Assembly: GCF_000013445.1 (NCBI RefSeq)
Contig: NC_007796.1
Coordinates: 1,028,936-1,092,935, forward strand
Length of the DNA stretch: 64,000 nt
Source of the DNA: Methanospirillum hungatei JF-1
GTDB lineage: Archaea; Halobacteriota; Methanomicrobia; Methanomicrobiales; Methanospirillaceae
Direction: 5' to 3'
Below the pieces are notes generated by a model. It saw only the letters and a program-made list of their open reading frames with translations, ran no database searches and was not told the DNA's origin. The first letter of the stretch is position 1. Each line of letters begins with the position of its first letter. A program made the position numbers and the translations under genes. Shown piece by piece: positions 27,601 through 35,571 of the stretch.

Positions 27601-27994
27601 TACTCATTCACTAATTAACCTGGCATTTGCCTATGATAAAACAGGAAATCCGGACCGTGCATTAGAACTATACCGTCAGGCATTAGACATTAACCCCTCA
27701 CTCACTGATGCATGGAATAAAGCAGGCAATATTCTCACTCGCGCAGGACAATTTGAGGATGCTGTGAGAATGTACGACAAAGGGCTTTCCATTGACCCGG
27801 GAAATGCATTTATTCTTAACAATAAGGGTTATTCGTTATTTTTAGCTGGAAAATACCCTGAAGCTATAGAATCCCTTGAGAAAGCTGTTATCTTAGATCC
27901 CAAATATAAATCAGCCTGGAAAAATTTGGGGGACGTATTCAAAGCTATGGGCAATATAGCCGAATCAGAACGAGCATATGCTAATGCTGCCTGA
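24629..27994 (+). CDS. Subtilase-fold, beta-helix and TPR protein, copy 2
   Basis: 1121 residues. Signal peptide IFAGIFFVLFFSLLCNLVTA; a subtilase-like domain aligned with the protein at 20744 (EGTAMMEIIHDIAPGA, ISSAGNTA, GTSAAAPHIAGLLAL); the classical Asp position reads VVSSG and His is again replaced by Glu. Next is a long NosD-type beta helix (LLIDSCGLLYNNRGIDLSNT, SENTISGNRLVRNVRGLNAY and so on) with a DKNADGICDL loop, then about five TPRs (GDYTGAIAAYEQAI style, ending NIAESERAYANAA). A TPR tail on an exported protein suggests a protein-binding scaffold role outside the membrane. The GGTGG before the ATG is close but usable. Confidence 0.85.
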   Translation: MTKNVKKKSNNNKIFAGIFFVLFFSLLCNLVTAAGSAHTEGDYVLKTDQLRNLTNADGAGVIVGVVSSGVKGLADAQRSGDLPDSLVILKEGKKAEGTAMMEIIHDIAPGATLLYHDFGGGREEKFIEAFQNLINAGATIIVEDVFNYEVPYFEDGTIAQEISKIIDENPDLLIISSAGNTANNHYQAVFSDGGEGYHSFNGSTGIPLEIQPGGRVKLHLQWDDPYTAASNDFDLFIHDLQSDSDVAIGNKVQTGEEKPYEKIDYQNVGDKVQKAEVRIRAKEGKGQGSHLELLLETDATRVVVGKEYLTPNDSIIGWAALPNVISVAALSAENQKIQDFSSQGTVTIAYPVPDVREKPEITGVDGVSVTGAGDFPTPFTGTSAAAPHIAGLLALVKSLYPTVPNTELRDALLNSATDLGTPGWDAIYGYGLADALSLHAYLQEAGRTPEVPGTNQTPVIPDIIIPSEQLPPNEFILTEPAVLSKPGSYILGDDIIDFSETILTITGSDINIDGNGHSISGISIRFGTEAPVLQTGILIWSPENKPVSNISIRNLNVTGTYAGISAKGVQNLLIDSCGLLYNNRGIDLSNTRNIRIQKSVTIGNGYAGIHADASSTDLSIEDNQITKNLYGIVLDGSSLSMVNKNLVTDNYYDGIKLDHGVNLVQVDNNFCAGNKNGGITLLSGHKNAITNNTCQMNNPSGILLSECSENTISGNRLVRNVRGLNAYYSDNNIITYNEIVGNDATGIMLQPSGHNSISDNRIIANFAEGILITNAVGSDQINRIVNNYLENFQNVRIQEGGRPNYQWNDPMTTATNIIGGPVKGGNVWSLPDGKGYSQTCQDKNADGICDLPFTVFSGNIDGLPLKYTGESLSPAVLSELGPLPEPKTAEDFVTRGKILMGSSDYTGAIAAYEQAIALSPTNYQAWRDKALCLKELKQYDEAMQALNTILPIYKEKPELWSTAGDILLVDMQKYAESIPFFEKAISLDSEDTHSLINLAFAYDKTGNPDRALELYRQALDINPSLTDAWNKAGNILTRAGQFEDAVRMYDKGLSIDPGNAFILNNKGYSLFLAGKYPEAIESLEKAVILDPKYKSAWKNLGDVFKAMGNIAESERAYANAA

Positions 27995-28044
27995 TTGATC
28001 AGCTATCCATAATACTTTTTTACATGAAGTGCTGATTTCAATAC

Positions 28045-28794
28045 ATGAAGCGGACTACCGTTTTCATGGTTAGTGTTTGTATCATGGTTCTCTCTCTGGT
28101 AGCGACTGGATCAGCATGGTATTCATCCAGCTATTCTTCTCAATATCAGGCATCATCAGGATGTGCATGGGATCCATGGTTCGGAACACAATGTGGATAC
28201 TCTCAAAGCTACAGTCAGCAGTCGAGCACCTCATATGGGGGATATTATCCATGGGGAGGAGGATGGGGAGGCAGTTATTACAGTTCCTACTCTTCATGGG
28301 ACTTTGGAAGCTGGGGATTCTGGGCAAATGGGACACAGATTGAGGATGTCACCGGAGTATGGGATACAGATCTTCTCGGGGAAATGAATCTGAAACTGAC
28401 CGGTGATGATATCATCCGTGGTTCATACATGAATGGTGAAAACCAGGGATACATCCAGGGTAATTTCAGCTACTCAAATGAGACATTACCGACCATGGAT
28501 GGTATCTGGTGGGAAGAGCCAACATACCAGCCCCCGTATTCAGCAGGTGTAATTGAGATTACCTTCCTGAACTCAACAGCACTTGAAGGTATATTCTCTT
28601 ACTCTGACGGAACATGGGGACCGTTCACCGGAACTAAGGTCAGTGGCAACCTTACCGAAGAGACCGAGGCAATGCTTCTTGATATGCCAGAAGTGAACTG
28701 GACCCTTAATTACGATGAGCAGAAAGATTATCTTGTCAGCAATCCACCGGAAGAGAACCCGGTGATGCAGCCTGGCGAGGAATCTACTGTTTAA
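28045..28794 (+). CDS. Secreted aromatic- and Ser/Gly-rich protein
   Basis: 249 residues. Signal peptide FMVSVCIMVLSLVATGSA followed by a low-complexity region rich in Ser, Tyr, Trp and Gly (for example YYPWGGGWGGSYYSSYSSWD). The rest is beta-rich (IEDVTGVWDTDLLGEMNLKL, then IIRGSYMNGENQGYIQGNFS). The GVWDTD ... GSY ... GTW pattern looks like a small repeat sheet domain similar to those predicted to bind or shield small ligands, but I do not recognise a family. There is no C-terminal anchor. The start has no Shine-Dalgarno sequence. Confidence 0.72.
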   Translation: MKRTTVFMVSVCIMVLSLVATGSAWYSSSYSSQYQASSGCAWDPWFGTQCGYSQSYSQQSSTSYGGYYPWGGGWGGSYYSSYSSWDFGSWGFWANGTQIEDVTGVWDTDLLGEMNLKLTGDDIIRGSYMNGENQGYIQGNFSYSNETLPTMDGIWWEEPTYQPPYSAGVIEITFLNSTALEGIFSYSDGTWGPFTGTKVSGNLTEETEAMLLDMPEVNWTLNYDEQKDYLVSNPPEENPVMQPGEESTV

Positions 28795-28840
28795 ACATTC
28801 TCCTTTTTTGTTCATTTATTATTTTGAAATACTCAATCTT

Positions 28841-28866
28841 TATCTGGCCTATTTATCTGCCAGATA
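28841..28866. terminator. Hairpin downstream of the secreted protein gene
   Basis: TATCTGGC and GCCAGATA form a perfect 8-bp stem with a 10-nt loop, 44 nt after the stop codon at 28794 and following a T-rich stretch at about 28803-28820. It may act in termination or mRNA 3'-end stability, or be an operator for the receptor gene downstream. Confidence 0.4.
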
Positions 28867-28937
28867 GAATTGCGTTTAGAATTATCGTTTCGAATTACTA
28901 TTCGTTACACTGGTAAGATATTCGTACGGTTACCATT

Positions 28938-28955
28938 GTAATATAAATATAATGA
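28938..28955 (+). promoter_or_regulatory. TATA-like element upstream of the chemoreceptor gene
   Basis: TGTAATATAAATATAATG is strongly TATA-like and sits about 50 nt before the receptor start, leaving a short leader that contains GGTGA at the ribosome binding site position. Confidence 0.45.
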
Positions 28956-28999
28956 TAACGTAAACTCTCCAATACTCACACAATTGATGGGTGAATAAA

Positions 29000-31900
29000 A
29001 TGGGAAGGCAGGGAACTGATGATTACCTGGATACAACCGGATATGGTCAACTCCAGTCTGAAATAAAAAAGGTTATAGAATTTCATAAATCCGGTTTATC
29101 TGATACCAGGATAGATACAAGCAGGATGTCAGATGAAGAACAAGGCGTAGGATCTCTCTTTAATGAAATATTAGATCAATATCAACATTTTTTTTCAATC
29201 ATACGGGATTCATTAGGATCAATTCAGAAAGGTGATTTTCATACAGAAGTATCAAAGCTACCTGGAAAATTTGCGGATATTACTGATACGATTGACAGCA
29301 TTCGCTCCAGCCTGTTAATGCTTGAAAAAGATATCATCAGGTTCTCCAATTCATTTGAACAGGGTGATCTGACACTCAGAATTGATACAACAAAATACCG
29401 GGGGGGGTTTACTGATATTGTAGAGCACCTGGATCAGGGTATTGAGGCGATCAATGTGCCAATACGGCTGGTCTCTCTTGGGATTTCTGATTTTGCCGAG
29501 GGAAAAATCCCAGATATCAATGATGAAAATCAGTTCAAAGGAGATTTCAGAAGATTAATTCAGAATTTAAATCAGATTGTTCATGTCTCCAAAATGCGAG
29601 GAGAAGATATAAAGACTCTGATCAGATCAGCTGAAGAAGGCATTCTGGATGCCCGGGCAGATCCTACAAAATACCCTGGATATCACGGAAATATGCTGGC
29701 AGGAATGAATAAAATCCTGGATGCGTATATAAGTCCCATCAACGTTTCTGCAGAATATATAGACAGAATTAGTAAGGGAGACATACCTCCGAAAATTACT
29801 GAGGCATACCGGGGAGATTTCAATGAGATTAAGAATAATCTCAATGCCCTTATTGATGTTGTCCACATGAGAAATTCTGATATTAACATGCTTATTCAGG
29901 CAGCCCTGGATGGAAAACTGGATTTCAGAGCAGATCCTTCAAAATACCCGGGTGAAAACGGGAAGATGATTGAAGGTATTAATAAGATGTTGGATGCATA
30001 TCTGGGGCCATTGAATGTATCTGCTGAATACATCGACAGGATTAGCAAGGGAGATACTCCACCAAAGATCACTGAAGAATATCGTGGGGACTTTAACGAG
30101 ATCAAAAACAACCTCAATAACCTGATTGATGTCATTCTTATGAGGACTGCTGACATTAAACTTCTTACAAATGCAGGTCTTGAAGGAAAACTTGATGTTA
30201 GGGCAGATTCCTCCAAATATACCGGTTATCATGGAAAGATGATAGAATCGATTAATAGCATGCTTGATGCATATATCGGACCAATTAACGTATCAGCTGA
30301 ATATATAGACAGGATTAGCAAGGGAGATATTCCGCCAAAGATCACTGAAGAGTATCATGGAGACTTCAATGAGATTAAAAATAATCTCAACGCTCTCATT
30401 GATGTTGTCCACATGAGAAACGATGACATTAAGATGCTCATTGAGGCAGCGATACAGGGAAAACTCGATGTAAGGGCAGATTATGCGAAATATCCTGGTG
30501 AAAACGGTCGGATGATCAAGGGTATCAATGACATGCTTGATGCATATATCGGACCAATTAACGTATCAGCTGAATATATAGACAGGATTAGCAAGGGAGA
30601 TATTCCGCCAAAGATCACTGAAGAGTATCATGGAGACTTCAATGAGATTAAAAATAATCTCAACGCTCTCATTGATGTTGTCCACATGAGAAACGATGAC
30701 ATTAAGATGCTCATTGAGGCAGCGATACAGGGAAAACTCGATGTAAGGGCAGATTATGCGAAATATCCTGGTGAAAACGGTCGGTTAATAAAGGGCATTA
30801 ATGACATGCTCGATGCATATATCGGACCAATTAATGTATCAGCTGAATACATAGACAGGATTAGCAAGGGAGATATTCCGCCAAAGATCACTGAAGAGTA
30901 TCATGGAGACTTCAATGAGATTAAAAATAATCTCAACGCTCTCATTGATGTTGTCCATATGAGAAACGATGACATTAAGATGCTCATTGAGGCAGCGATA
31001 CAGGGAAAACTCGATGTAAGGGCAGATTATGCGAAATATCCTGGTGAAAACGGTCGGATGATCAAGGGTATCAATGATATGCTCGATGCATATATCGGAC
31101 CAATTAACGTATCAGCTGAATACATAGACAGGATTAGCAAGGGAGATATTCCGCCAAAGATCACTGAAGAGTATCATGGAGACTTCAATGAGATTAAAAA
31201 CAATCTCAACGCTCTCATTGATGTTATCCACATGAGAAACGATGATATTAAGATGCTCATCGAAGCTGCACTTGATGGGAAACTTGACGTCAGAGCAGAT
31301 CCTTCCCGCTATCCAGGTGAAAATGGTCGGATGATCAAGGGCATTAATGACATGCTCGATGCATACATCGGACCTATTAACGTGTCAGCGGAATATATTG
31401 ACCGGATTAGCAAAGGTGATACTCCTCCAAAGATCACTGAAGAGTATCGTGGCGATTTCAATGAGATTAAAAATAATCTGAATGCACTCATTGATGTCAT
31501 ACAGATGCGGGGGGCAGACATTCAGTTACTAACAAAGGCAGGCATGGAAGGAAAACTGGATGTTAGGGCAGATCCTTCAAAATACTCGGGCTATCATGGT
31601 AACATGATTAAAAGCCTGAACAATATGCTTGATACCTATATTGGGCCCTTAAACCTTGCAGCTGAATATATTGATCGGATTAGCAAAGGTGATCTGCCCC
31701 CAAAAATAACAGAAGAGTATCATGGGGATTTCAACGAGCTTAAAAATAACCTGAACCAGTGTATTGATGCCATCAGTCTTCTGATTGAAGATGTGAACCA
31801 CCTGTCTGAATCTGCAACTGCCGGAGAATTACATACCAGGGCTGATGTGAACCGGCATCAGGGATCTTATGCAACGCTTGTGAAAGGAATTAATGAAACG

Positions 31901-32998
31901 CTCGATGCAGTTGTTGAACCTATTGAAGAGGCAATGAGAGTTGCGAAAGAGTATGCCCGGTGTAATCTGGCAACATCCTTTAATCCAAATCTAGTTGTTA
32001 AAGGCGAATTTGCCGATTTCAAAAATTCACTTGATAAAATCGGCACAGATATATCAAAAACTATTGAAAACCTGAATGAGGAGATTGAATCTCTCTCAAA
32101 ACATTCAAACAATGCACAGTTTGGTGTTGAGGATGTCAGCAAAGGTGCTCGTGAGATAGCCCAGAATGCTGAAGAGACATCAATGAATGCTTCCAAAGCA
32201 GAAGAGGGAATTGATCAGGTCCTACGTGCTATGGCTGACCTTACCATAATGGTAAGTGATATTTCTGCAAATGCTGACGCAGTTGCAAGACTTAGCGAAG
32301 ATGCAAATACGCTCGCAAAGAAGGGTACTGAATATGCAGGTGCTGCTGACAAAGGAATGGAGAGTATTACCAGATCATCTTCTGAAGTTGAGCAGATTAT
32401 CGGTGCAATCAGAAGTGAGATGGATCAGATCCGTAAAATCGTCAATATCATCACCGATCTTGCAAACCAGACAAACCTTCTTGCATTAAATGCAGCTATT
32501 GAAGCAGCACGGGCAGGTGAAGCCGGCCGAGGATTTGCAGTTGTGGCTTCTGAAGTAAAAGCCCTGGCTCAGGAATCACGAACCTCAGCTGAATCAATCG
32601 CTGATATGATCATGGGTCTTGAACGAAAATCCGATAGTGCTGCCCATGCAATTGAAGCAGCAGGAAAAGCTGTCATTGAAGGGAACAGTGCATTATCAGA
32701 TACCCTCAATGTTTTTACAGAACTCACAAAAGCTGTTGATGATATTAATCAGAAGATGCTGACAATTGCACAAGCAACTGAACAACAGGCAGCCTCATTT
32801 GAGGAGATCACAGCAAGTGCAAATGAGATGAGTACGCTGGTCAAACGGACTGCCGATGATGCCACCCATTCTTCAGCAACAAGTGAAGAAGCCCTGGCAG
32901 TGGTATCGCAGATTAACGGAATTATAAATCTGATTAATGAAGCAGTCAGTAATATGAGAAATGAAATGGAAGTCTTCACATTAAGAAAAACTTCCTGA
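29000..32998 (+). CDS. Soluble chemoreceptor with poly-HAMP array
   Basis: 1332 residues from ATG 29000; a GTG at 28991 overlaps the GGTGA that serves as ribosome binding site, so ATG is preferred. No membrane helix, so the receptor is cytosolic. After ~75 N-terminal residues come divergent HAMP-like units, then eight 91-residue units each containing AEYIDRISKGD(I/T/L)PPKITE and RGDFNEIKNNLN, i.e. two HAMP-type modules per unit (HAMP_2 style). The C-terminal ~400 residues are the MCP signalling hairpin, with tip NQTNLLALNAAIEAARAGEAGRGFAVVA. It should pair with a CheA/CheW complex; CheA is absent from the window. The ligand is unknown. The repeats probably act as a long signal-converting stalk. 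Confidence 0.93.
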   Translation: MGRQGTDDYLDTTGYGQLQSEIKKVIEFHKSGLSDTRIDTSRMSDEEQGVGSLFNEILDQYQHFFSIIRDSLGSIQKGDFHTEVSKLPGKFADITDTIDSIRSSLLMLEKDIIRFSNSFEQGDLTLRIDTTKYRGGFTDIVEHLDQGIEAINVPIRLVSLGISDFAEGKIPDINDENQFKGDFRRLIQNLNQIVHVSKMRGEDIKTLIRSAEEGILDARADPTKYPGYHGNMLAGMNKILDAYISPINVSAEYIDRISKGDIPPKITEAYRGDFNEIKNNLNALIDVVHMRNSDINMLIQAALDGKLDFRADPSKYPGENGKMIEGINKMLDAYLGPLNVSAEYIDRISKGDTPPKITEEYRGDFNEIKNNLNNLIDVILMRTADIKLLTNAGLEGKLDVRADSSKYTGYHGKMIESINSMLDAYIGPINVSAEYIDRISKGDIPPKITEEYHGDFNEIKNNLNALIDVVHMRNDDIKMLIEAAIQGKLDVRADYAKYPGENGRMIKGINDMLDAYIGPINVSAEYIDRISKGDIPPKITEEYHGDFNEIKNNLNALIDVVHMRNDDIKMLIEAAIQGKLDVRADYAKYPGENGRLIKGINDMLDAYIGPINVSAEYIDRISKGDIPPKITEEYHGDFNEIKNNLNALIDVVHMRNDDIKMLIEAAIQGKLDVRADYAKYPGENGRMIKGINDMLDAYIGPINVSAEYIDRISKGDIPPKITEEYHGDFNEIKNNLNALIDVIHMRNDDIKMLIEAALDGKLDVRADPSRYPGENGRMIKGINDMLDAYIGPINVSAEYIDRISKGDTPPKITEEYRGDFNEIKNNLNALIDVIQMRGADIQLLTKAGMEGKLDVRADPSKYSGYHGNMIKSLNNMLDTYIGPLNLAAEYIDRISKGDLPPKITEEYHGDFNELKNNLNQCIDAISLLIEDVNHLSESATAGELHTRADVNRHQGSYATLVKGINETLDAVVEPIEEAMRVAKEYARCNLATSFNPNLVVKGEFADFKNSLDKIGTDISKTIENLNEEIESLSKHSNNAQFGVEDVSKGAREIAQNAEETSMNASKAEEGIDQVLRAMADLTIMVSDISANADAVARLSEDANTLAKKGTEYAGAADKGMESITRSSSEVEQIIGAIRSEMDQIRKIVNIITDLANQTNLLALNAAIEAARAGEAGRGFAVVASEVKALAQESRTSAESIADMIMGLERKSDSAAHAIEAAGKAVIEGNSALSDTLNVFTELTKAVDDINQKMLTIAQATEQQAASFEEITASANEMSTLVKRTADDATHSSATSEEALAVVSQINGIINLINEAVSNMRNEMEVFTLRKTS
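29630..31815 (+). repeat. Eight 273-bp tandem repeats inside the chemoreceptor gene
   Basis: Landmark codons (TGC/TAC of the DAY motif) recur at 29722, 29995, 30268, 30541, 30814, 31087, 31360 and 31633, exactly 273 bp apart, i.e. 91 codons. The four copies from 30268 are almost identical at DNA level, while the outer ones have drifted, which indicates recent internal amplification or gene conversion. The reading frame is kept throughout. Confidence 0.92.
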
Positions 32999-33000
32999 TT

Positions 33001-33552
33001 TTATTTTATTGAGATTATAAAATCGTGTATCTCTTTAGGAGATAATACACGATCAACATCAGTCAGACGGAATGCAGCCTCAGGCATACTTCTGATAGTG
33101 CAGGTATCTGGATCCTGGATAAACACCTGTGCTCCAATCTTTTTCATATACGAAAGCCCCTGCGCTCCATCACTCCCCATCCCGGATAATATGAGACCAT
33201 AGAGAAAATTTCTTGGATCTGGAGTCAGGGACATCATTGTCACATCAACAGAAGGACGGACAAAATTGACTTTCTCTGACTTATCAAGTACAATTGTTTC
33301 ATTATTTTTAAGGAGGAGATGATTATCGCCGGGAGTTATGAAAAGTGATCCTGGTTTTAAGACCTCTCCCCCGTTTGGTACGATGACGTTCATGGAACTC
33401 AGCTGGGAGAGCCTGCGTGCAAATCGGGATGTAGTAGATTCCGGCATATGCTGAACGATTACTATTGCCATCGGTACAGCAGGTATGCCGGTAAAGATGT
33501 CAAATATTACTCGTGGACCACCAGTTGAAGAACCAATAATGAGGATGTTCAT
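33001..33552 (-). CDS. cheB: CheB-type methylesterase lacking a receiver domain
   Basis: 183 residues, only the catalytic half of CheB. The triad is visible: Ser9 in GSSTGG, His35 in VQHMP and Asp128 in SGMGSDGAQG. CheB removes methyl groups from receptor glutamates (and deamidates glutamines) to reset sensitivity. The usual N-terminal receiver domain that switches the enzyme on by phosphorylation is missing. A separate receiver protein is encoded 13 bp upstream in the same operon. It converges with the receptor gene, with stops 3 bp apart, so the receptor is its likely substrate. Confidence 0.92.
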   Translation of the reverse strand: MNILIIGSSTGGPRVIFDIFTGIPAVPMAIVIVQHMPESTTSRFARRLSQLSSMNVIVPNGGEVLKPGSLFITPGDNHLLLKNNETIVLDKSEKVNFVRPSVDVTMMSLTPDPRNFLYGLILSGMGSDGAQGLSYMKKIGAQVFIQDPDTCTIRSMPEAAFRLTDVDRVLSPKEIHDFIISIK

Positions 33553-33565
33553 TATATGTACCGCA

Positions 33566-33973
33566 CTAATCCAACATGGTTATATAATCATCAACCAGCG
33601 CGATGAGGTTTTCTGGTTCAAAAGGTTTGGTAATATAATCAAAGACATATTCTTTCAGGTGGTCAAGAGAAGTATCCGGAACATCCTTTGCAGTGAACAT
33701 AGAAATGATGAGGTCATGCATCAGATTCCGGTTTACAATCTCCTGAATTGTTTCCCATCCGTCAAGACCTGGCATCATTATATCCATTAAAATCACCCCT
33801 TTGAATCCTTTTTCCAGATAATCCAGACACTCTTTTCCAGAATGTGCCAGAAAAACCGGAAATGGGCGTTTTCTAAATAAAGAGTGCACAGTAAAGAGAA
33901 TGTCCTCATCATCATCTACGACCATGAGACCAGATTGTGAACTTGATGATATAGGATCAATTGATGGATCCAT
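33566..33973 (-). CDS. Single-domain response regulator (CheY-like)
   Basis: 135 residues: a short Ser-rich lead, then a receiver domain with acidic pocket Asp20-Asp21, phospho-acceptor Asp64 (ILMDIMMPGLDG), Thr94 (SMFTAKD) and Lys116 (YITKPFEPE). There is no output domain. It is co-transcribed with the receiverless CheB gene. It could act as a detached regulatory domain for CheB, as an archaellum-signalling CheY, or as a phosphate sink; the sequence cannot separate these. Confidence 0.9.
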   Translation of the reverse strand: MDPSIDPISSSSQSGLMVVDDDEDILFTVHSLFRKRPFPVFLAHSGKECLDYLEKGFKGVILMDIMMPGLDGWETIQEIVNRNLMHDLIISMFTAKDVPDTSLDHLKEYVFDYITKPFEPENLIALVDDYITMLD

Positions 33974-34170
33974 ATGAAAATTATTGTGATTCAGACTATA
34001 TTATTCTGCCTTATTATTGGTTAAAAGGATTGTCAATTTAAAAAACTTCTGTAGTGCTGATTCAGGAGATGGTTAGGTAACCATGGTTTATTTAGAAAGA
34101 TATAAAAAACCTGCAGTTGGTTTATTTGTTCATTCATAGAAGATCCTATCACATTAAAACTTTGATTGAT

Positions 34171-35514
34171 ATGAATTCAGATAAACCATTTACAAAATTT
34201 CATAAAAAAAATAATTACCGGATAAAGAAAAGGGACGGGGGATTACCAGAAAGCCGGCAGAAGAGTACCAAACAGGTAAAATATCAAAGAAAAATTCTGA
34301 AAATTCCTTCCCGGCTGGAACGATTAATTGAAAAATATATTGAGAATAAAACAGGTAAACCTGTGGATACTCCAGCAACACTTGAACGAATCAGACAATC
34401 TATCCTTGCTCAGAAAGCAGGATACTGGAGTAAAACCCCGCATGCAAAATATGGAAGAGGATATGATGTTTTCGCATATCTTGCCTACCAGGCTCCGTGT
34501 TATATAATTCAATTTCATTATATCATCCAGAGACTTGATAAATCCGGAGTTTTTCCAGAGAATATCAGAGTACTTGACCTTGGAACCGGTCCCGGAGTTG
34601 TTCCGCTCGCTCTCACATGGTTTATGAAAGAGAGGAAGAAAGGAACACTCACCATTGATGCCATAGAGCAGTCTGAAGAATTCATAGAGGCTTTTAAATT
34701 TCTTGTTCCTGAATTTGCATCTGAATCGCCAATAACAACTGACCTTTTACAGCATGCGGATATCAGAACATGGCAGCCGCAAAACTCTGGTACGTATACC
34801 ATGATCACCTGCCAGAATGTTCTGGCTGAACTTCCTGGAGAGAGCAGCAAAGAAAAAGCGGACCTCCTGATAAAATATTGTTCATCATTGACAGATGATG
34901 GAATTTTGATTCTGGTAGAACCGGCAGAACTTAGACATTCAACTGAATTGCGTATTCTTCAAAAGAATCTGGAGAAATCAGGATTATTTCTCTATGGTCC
35001 ATGCAGATATATCCATCCGGGCCCATGTGAACCGGAAACATGCTGGTCCTTTGCAGAACTTTCTGAATTAAAACCCCCACGATTGATGGAGTTGTTAAGT
35101 GAGGGTCAGGATGGGTATCGGTTTATGAATACCGATATTAAATTTTCCTATAGTATCTTCACTAAAAAACCACTTGCTCCGGTTTGTCCTGATTCATTTA
35201 TTCAAGGAACCATACCGCTCGGTGAACTTGAAGATTACCTTGGAGAAACTGTTACCATTGTTGGAGCAAAGATGTCAATGGACATTGGTAACCGGGAATT
35301 TGCCATTTTTCTCATATGTGACGGATCAGGAGGAGCAAAAGTTTATCTTATTATCCCCCGCTCATTAAAGAATGAAGAGATTAAATCGGTAAAAATTGCA
35401 GATTATGGAGATATTTTAAAAATATCAGAGGTTCGTGTCAGATGGAATCCAAAAAAGGGATCATTTAATCTTGTTGCAGGTGCACGAACACGAGTTTCTG
35501 CAATGCATAAATAG
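34171..35514 (+). CDS. Rsm22-like methyltransferase with C-terminal OB-like domain
   Basis: 447 residues from ATG 34171; an upstream TTG at 34117 is possible. Features of the Rsm22 family: KYGRGYDVFAYLAYQAPCYI, SAM-binding VLDLGTGPGVVPLAL (Gly-rich loop at about 135-142), an acidic EQSEEF, and a Cys set around 278-291 (GPCRYIHPGPCEPETC) like the metal-binding cysteines of Rsm22. The last ~90 residues (VTIVGAKMSM ... GDILKISEVRV) look like an OB-fold RNA-binding extension. Rsm22 relatives act on or with the small ribosomal subunit; the archaeal substrate is unproven. A palindrome, AACCATGGTT (34079-34088), sits just before the TATA-like GATATAAAA. Confidence 0.8.
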   Translation: MNSDKPFTKFHKKNNYRIKKRDGGLPESRQKSTKQVKYQRKILKIPSRLERLIEKYIENKTGKPVDTPATLERIRQSILAQKAGYWSKTPHAKYGRGYDVFAYLAYQAPCYIIQFHYIIQRLDKSGVFPENIRVLDLGTGPGVVPLALTWFMKERKKGTLTIDAIEQSEEFIEAFKFLVPEFASESPITTDLLQHADIRTWQPQNSGTYTMITCQNVLAELPGESSKEKADLLIKYCSSLTDDGILILVEPAELRHSTELRILQKNLEKSGLFLYGPCRYIHPGPCEPETCWSFAELSELKPPRLMELLSEGQDGYRFMNTDIKFSYSIFTKKPLAPVCPDSFIQGTIPLGELEDYLGETVTIVGAKMSMDIGNREFAIFLICDGSGGAKVYLIIPRSLKNEEIKSVKIADYGDILKISEVRVRWNPKKGSFNLVAGARTRVSAMHK

Positions 35515-35571
35515 ATAACCGGTTAATTGTTAATGAGTATTGCAGACAAGTGTTTCAATACAGGGTGATCG

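Noticed and set aside
29630-31815. Tandem repeats considered as a CRISPR or satellite array
   Set aside because: Spacing is 273 bp with no spacers and the repeats code for HAMP units in one frame.
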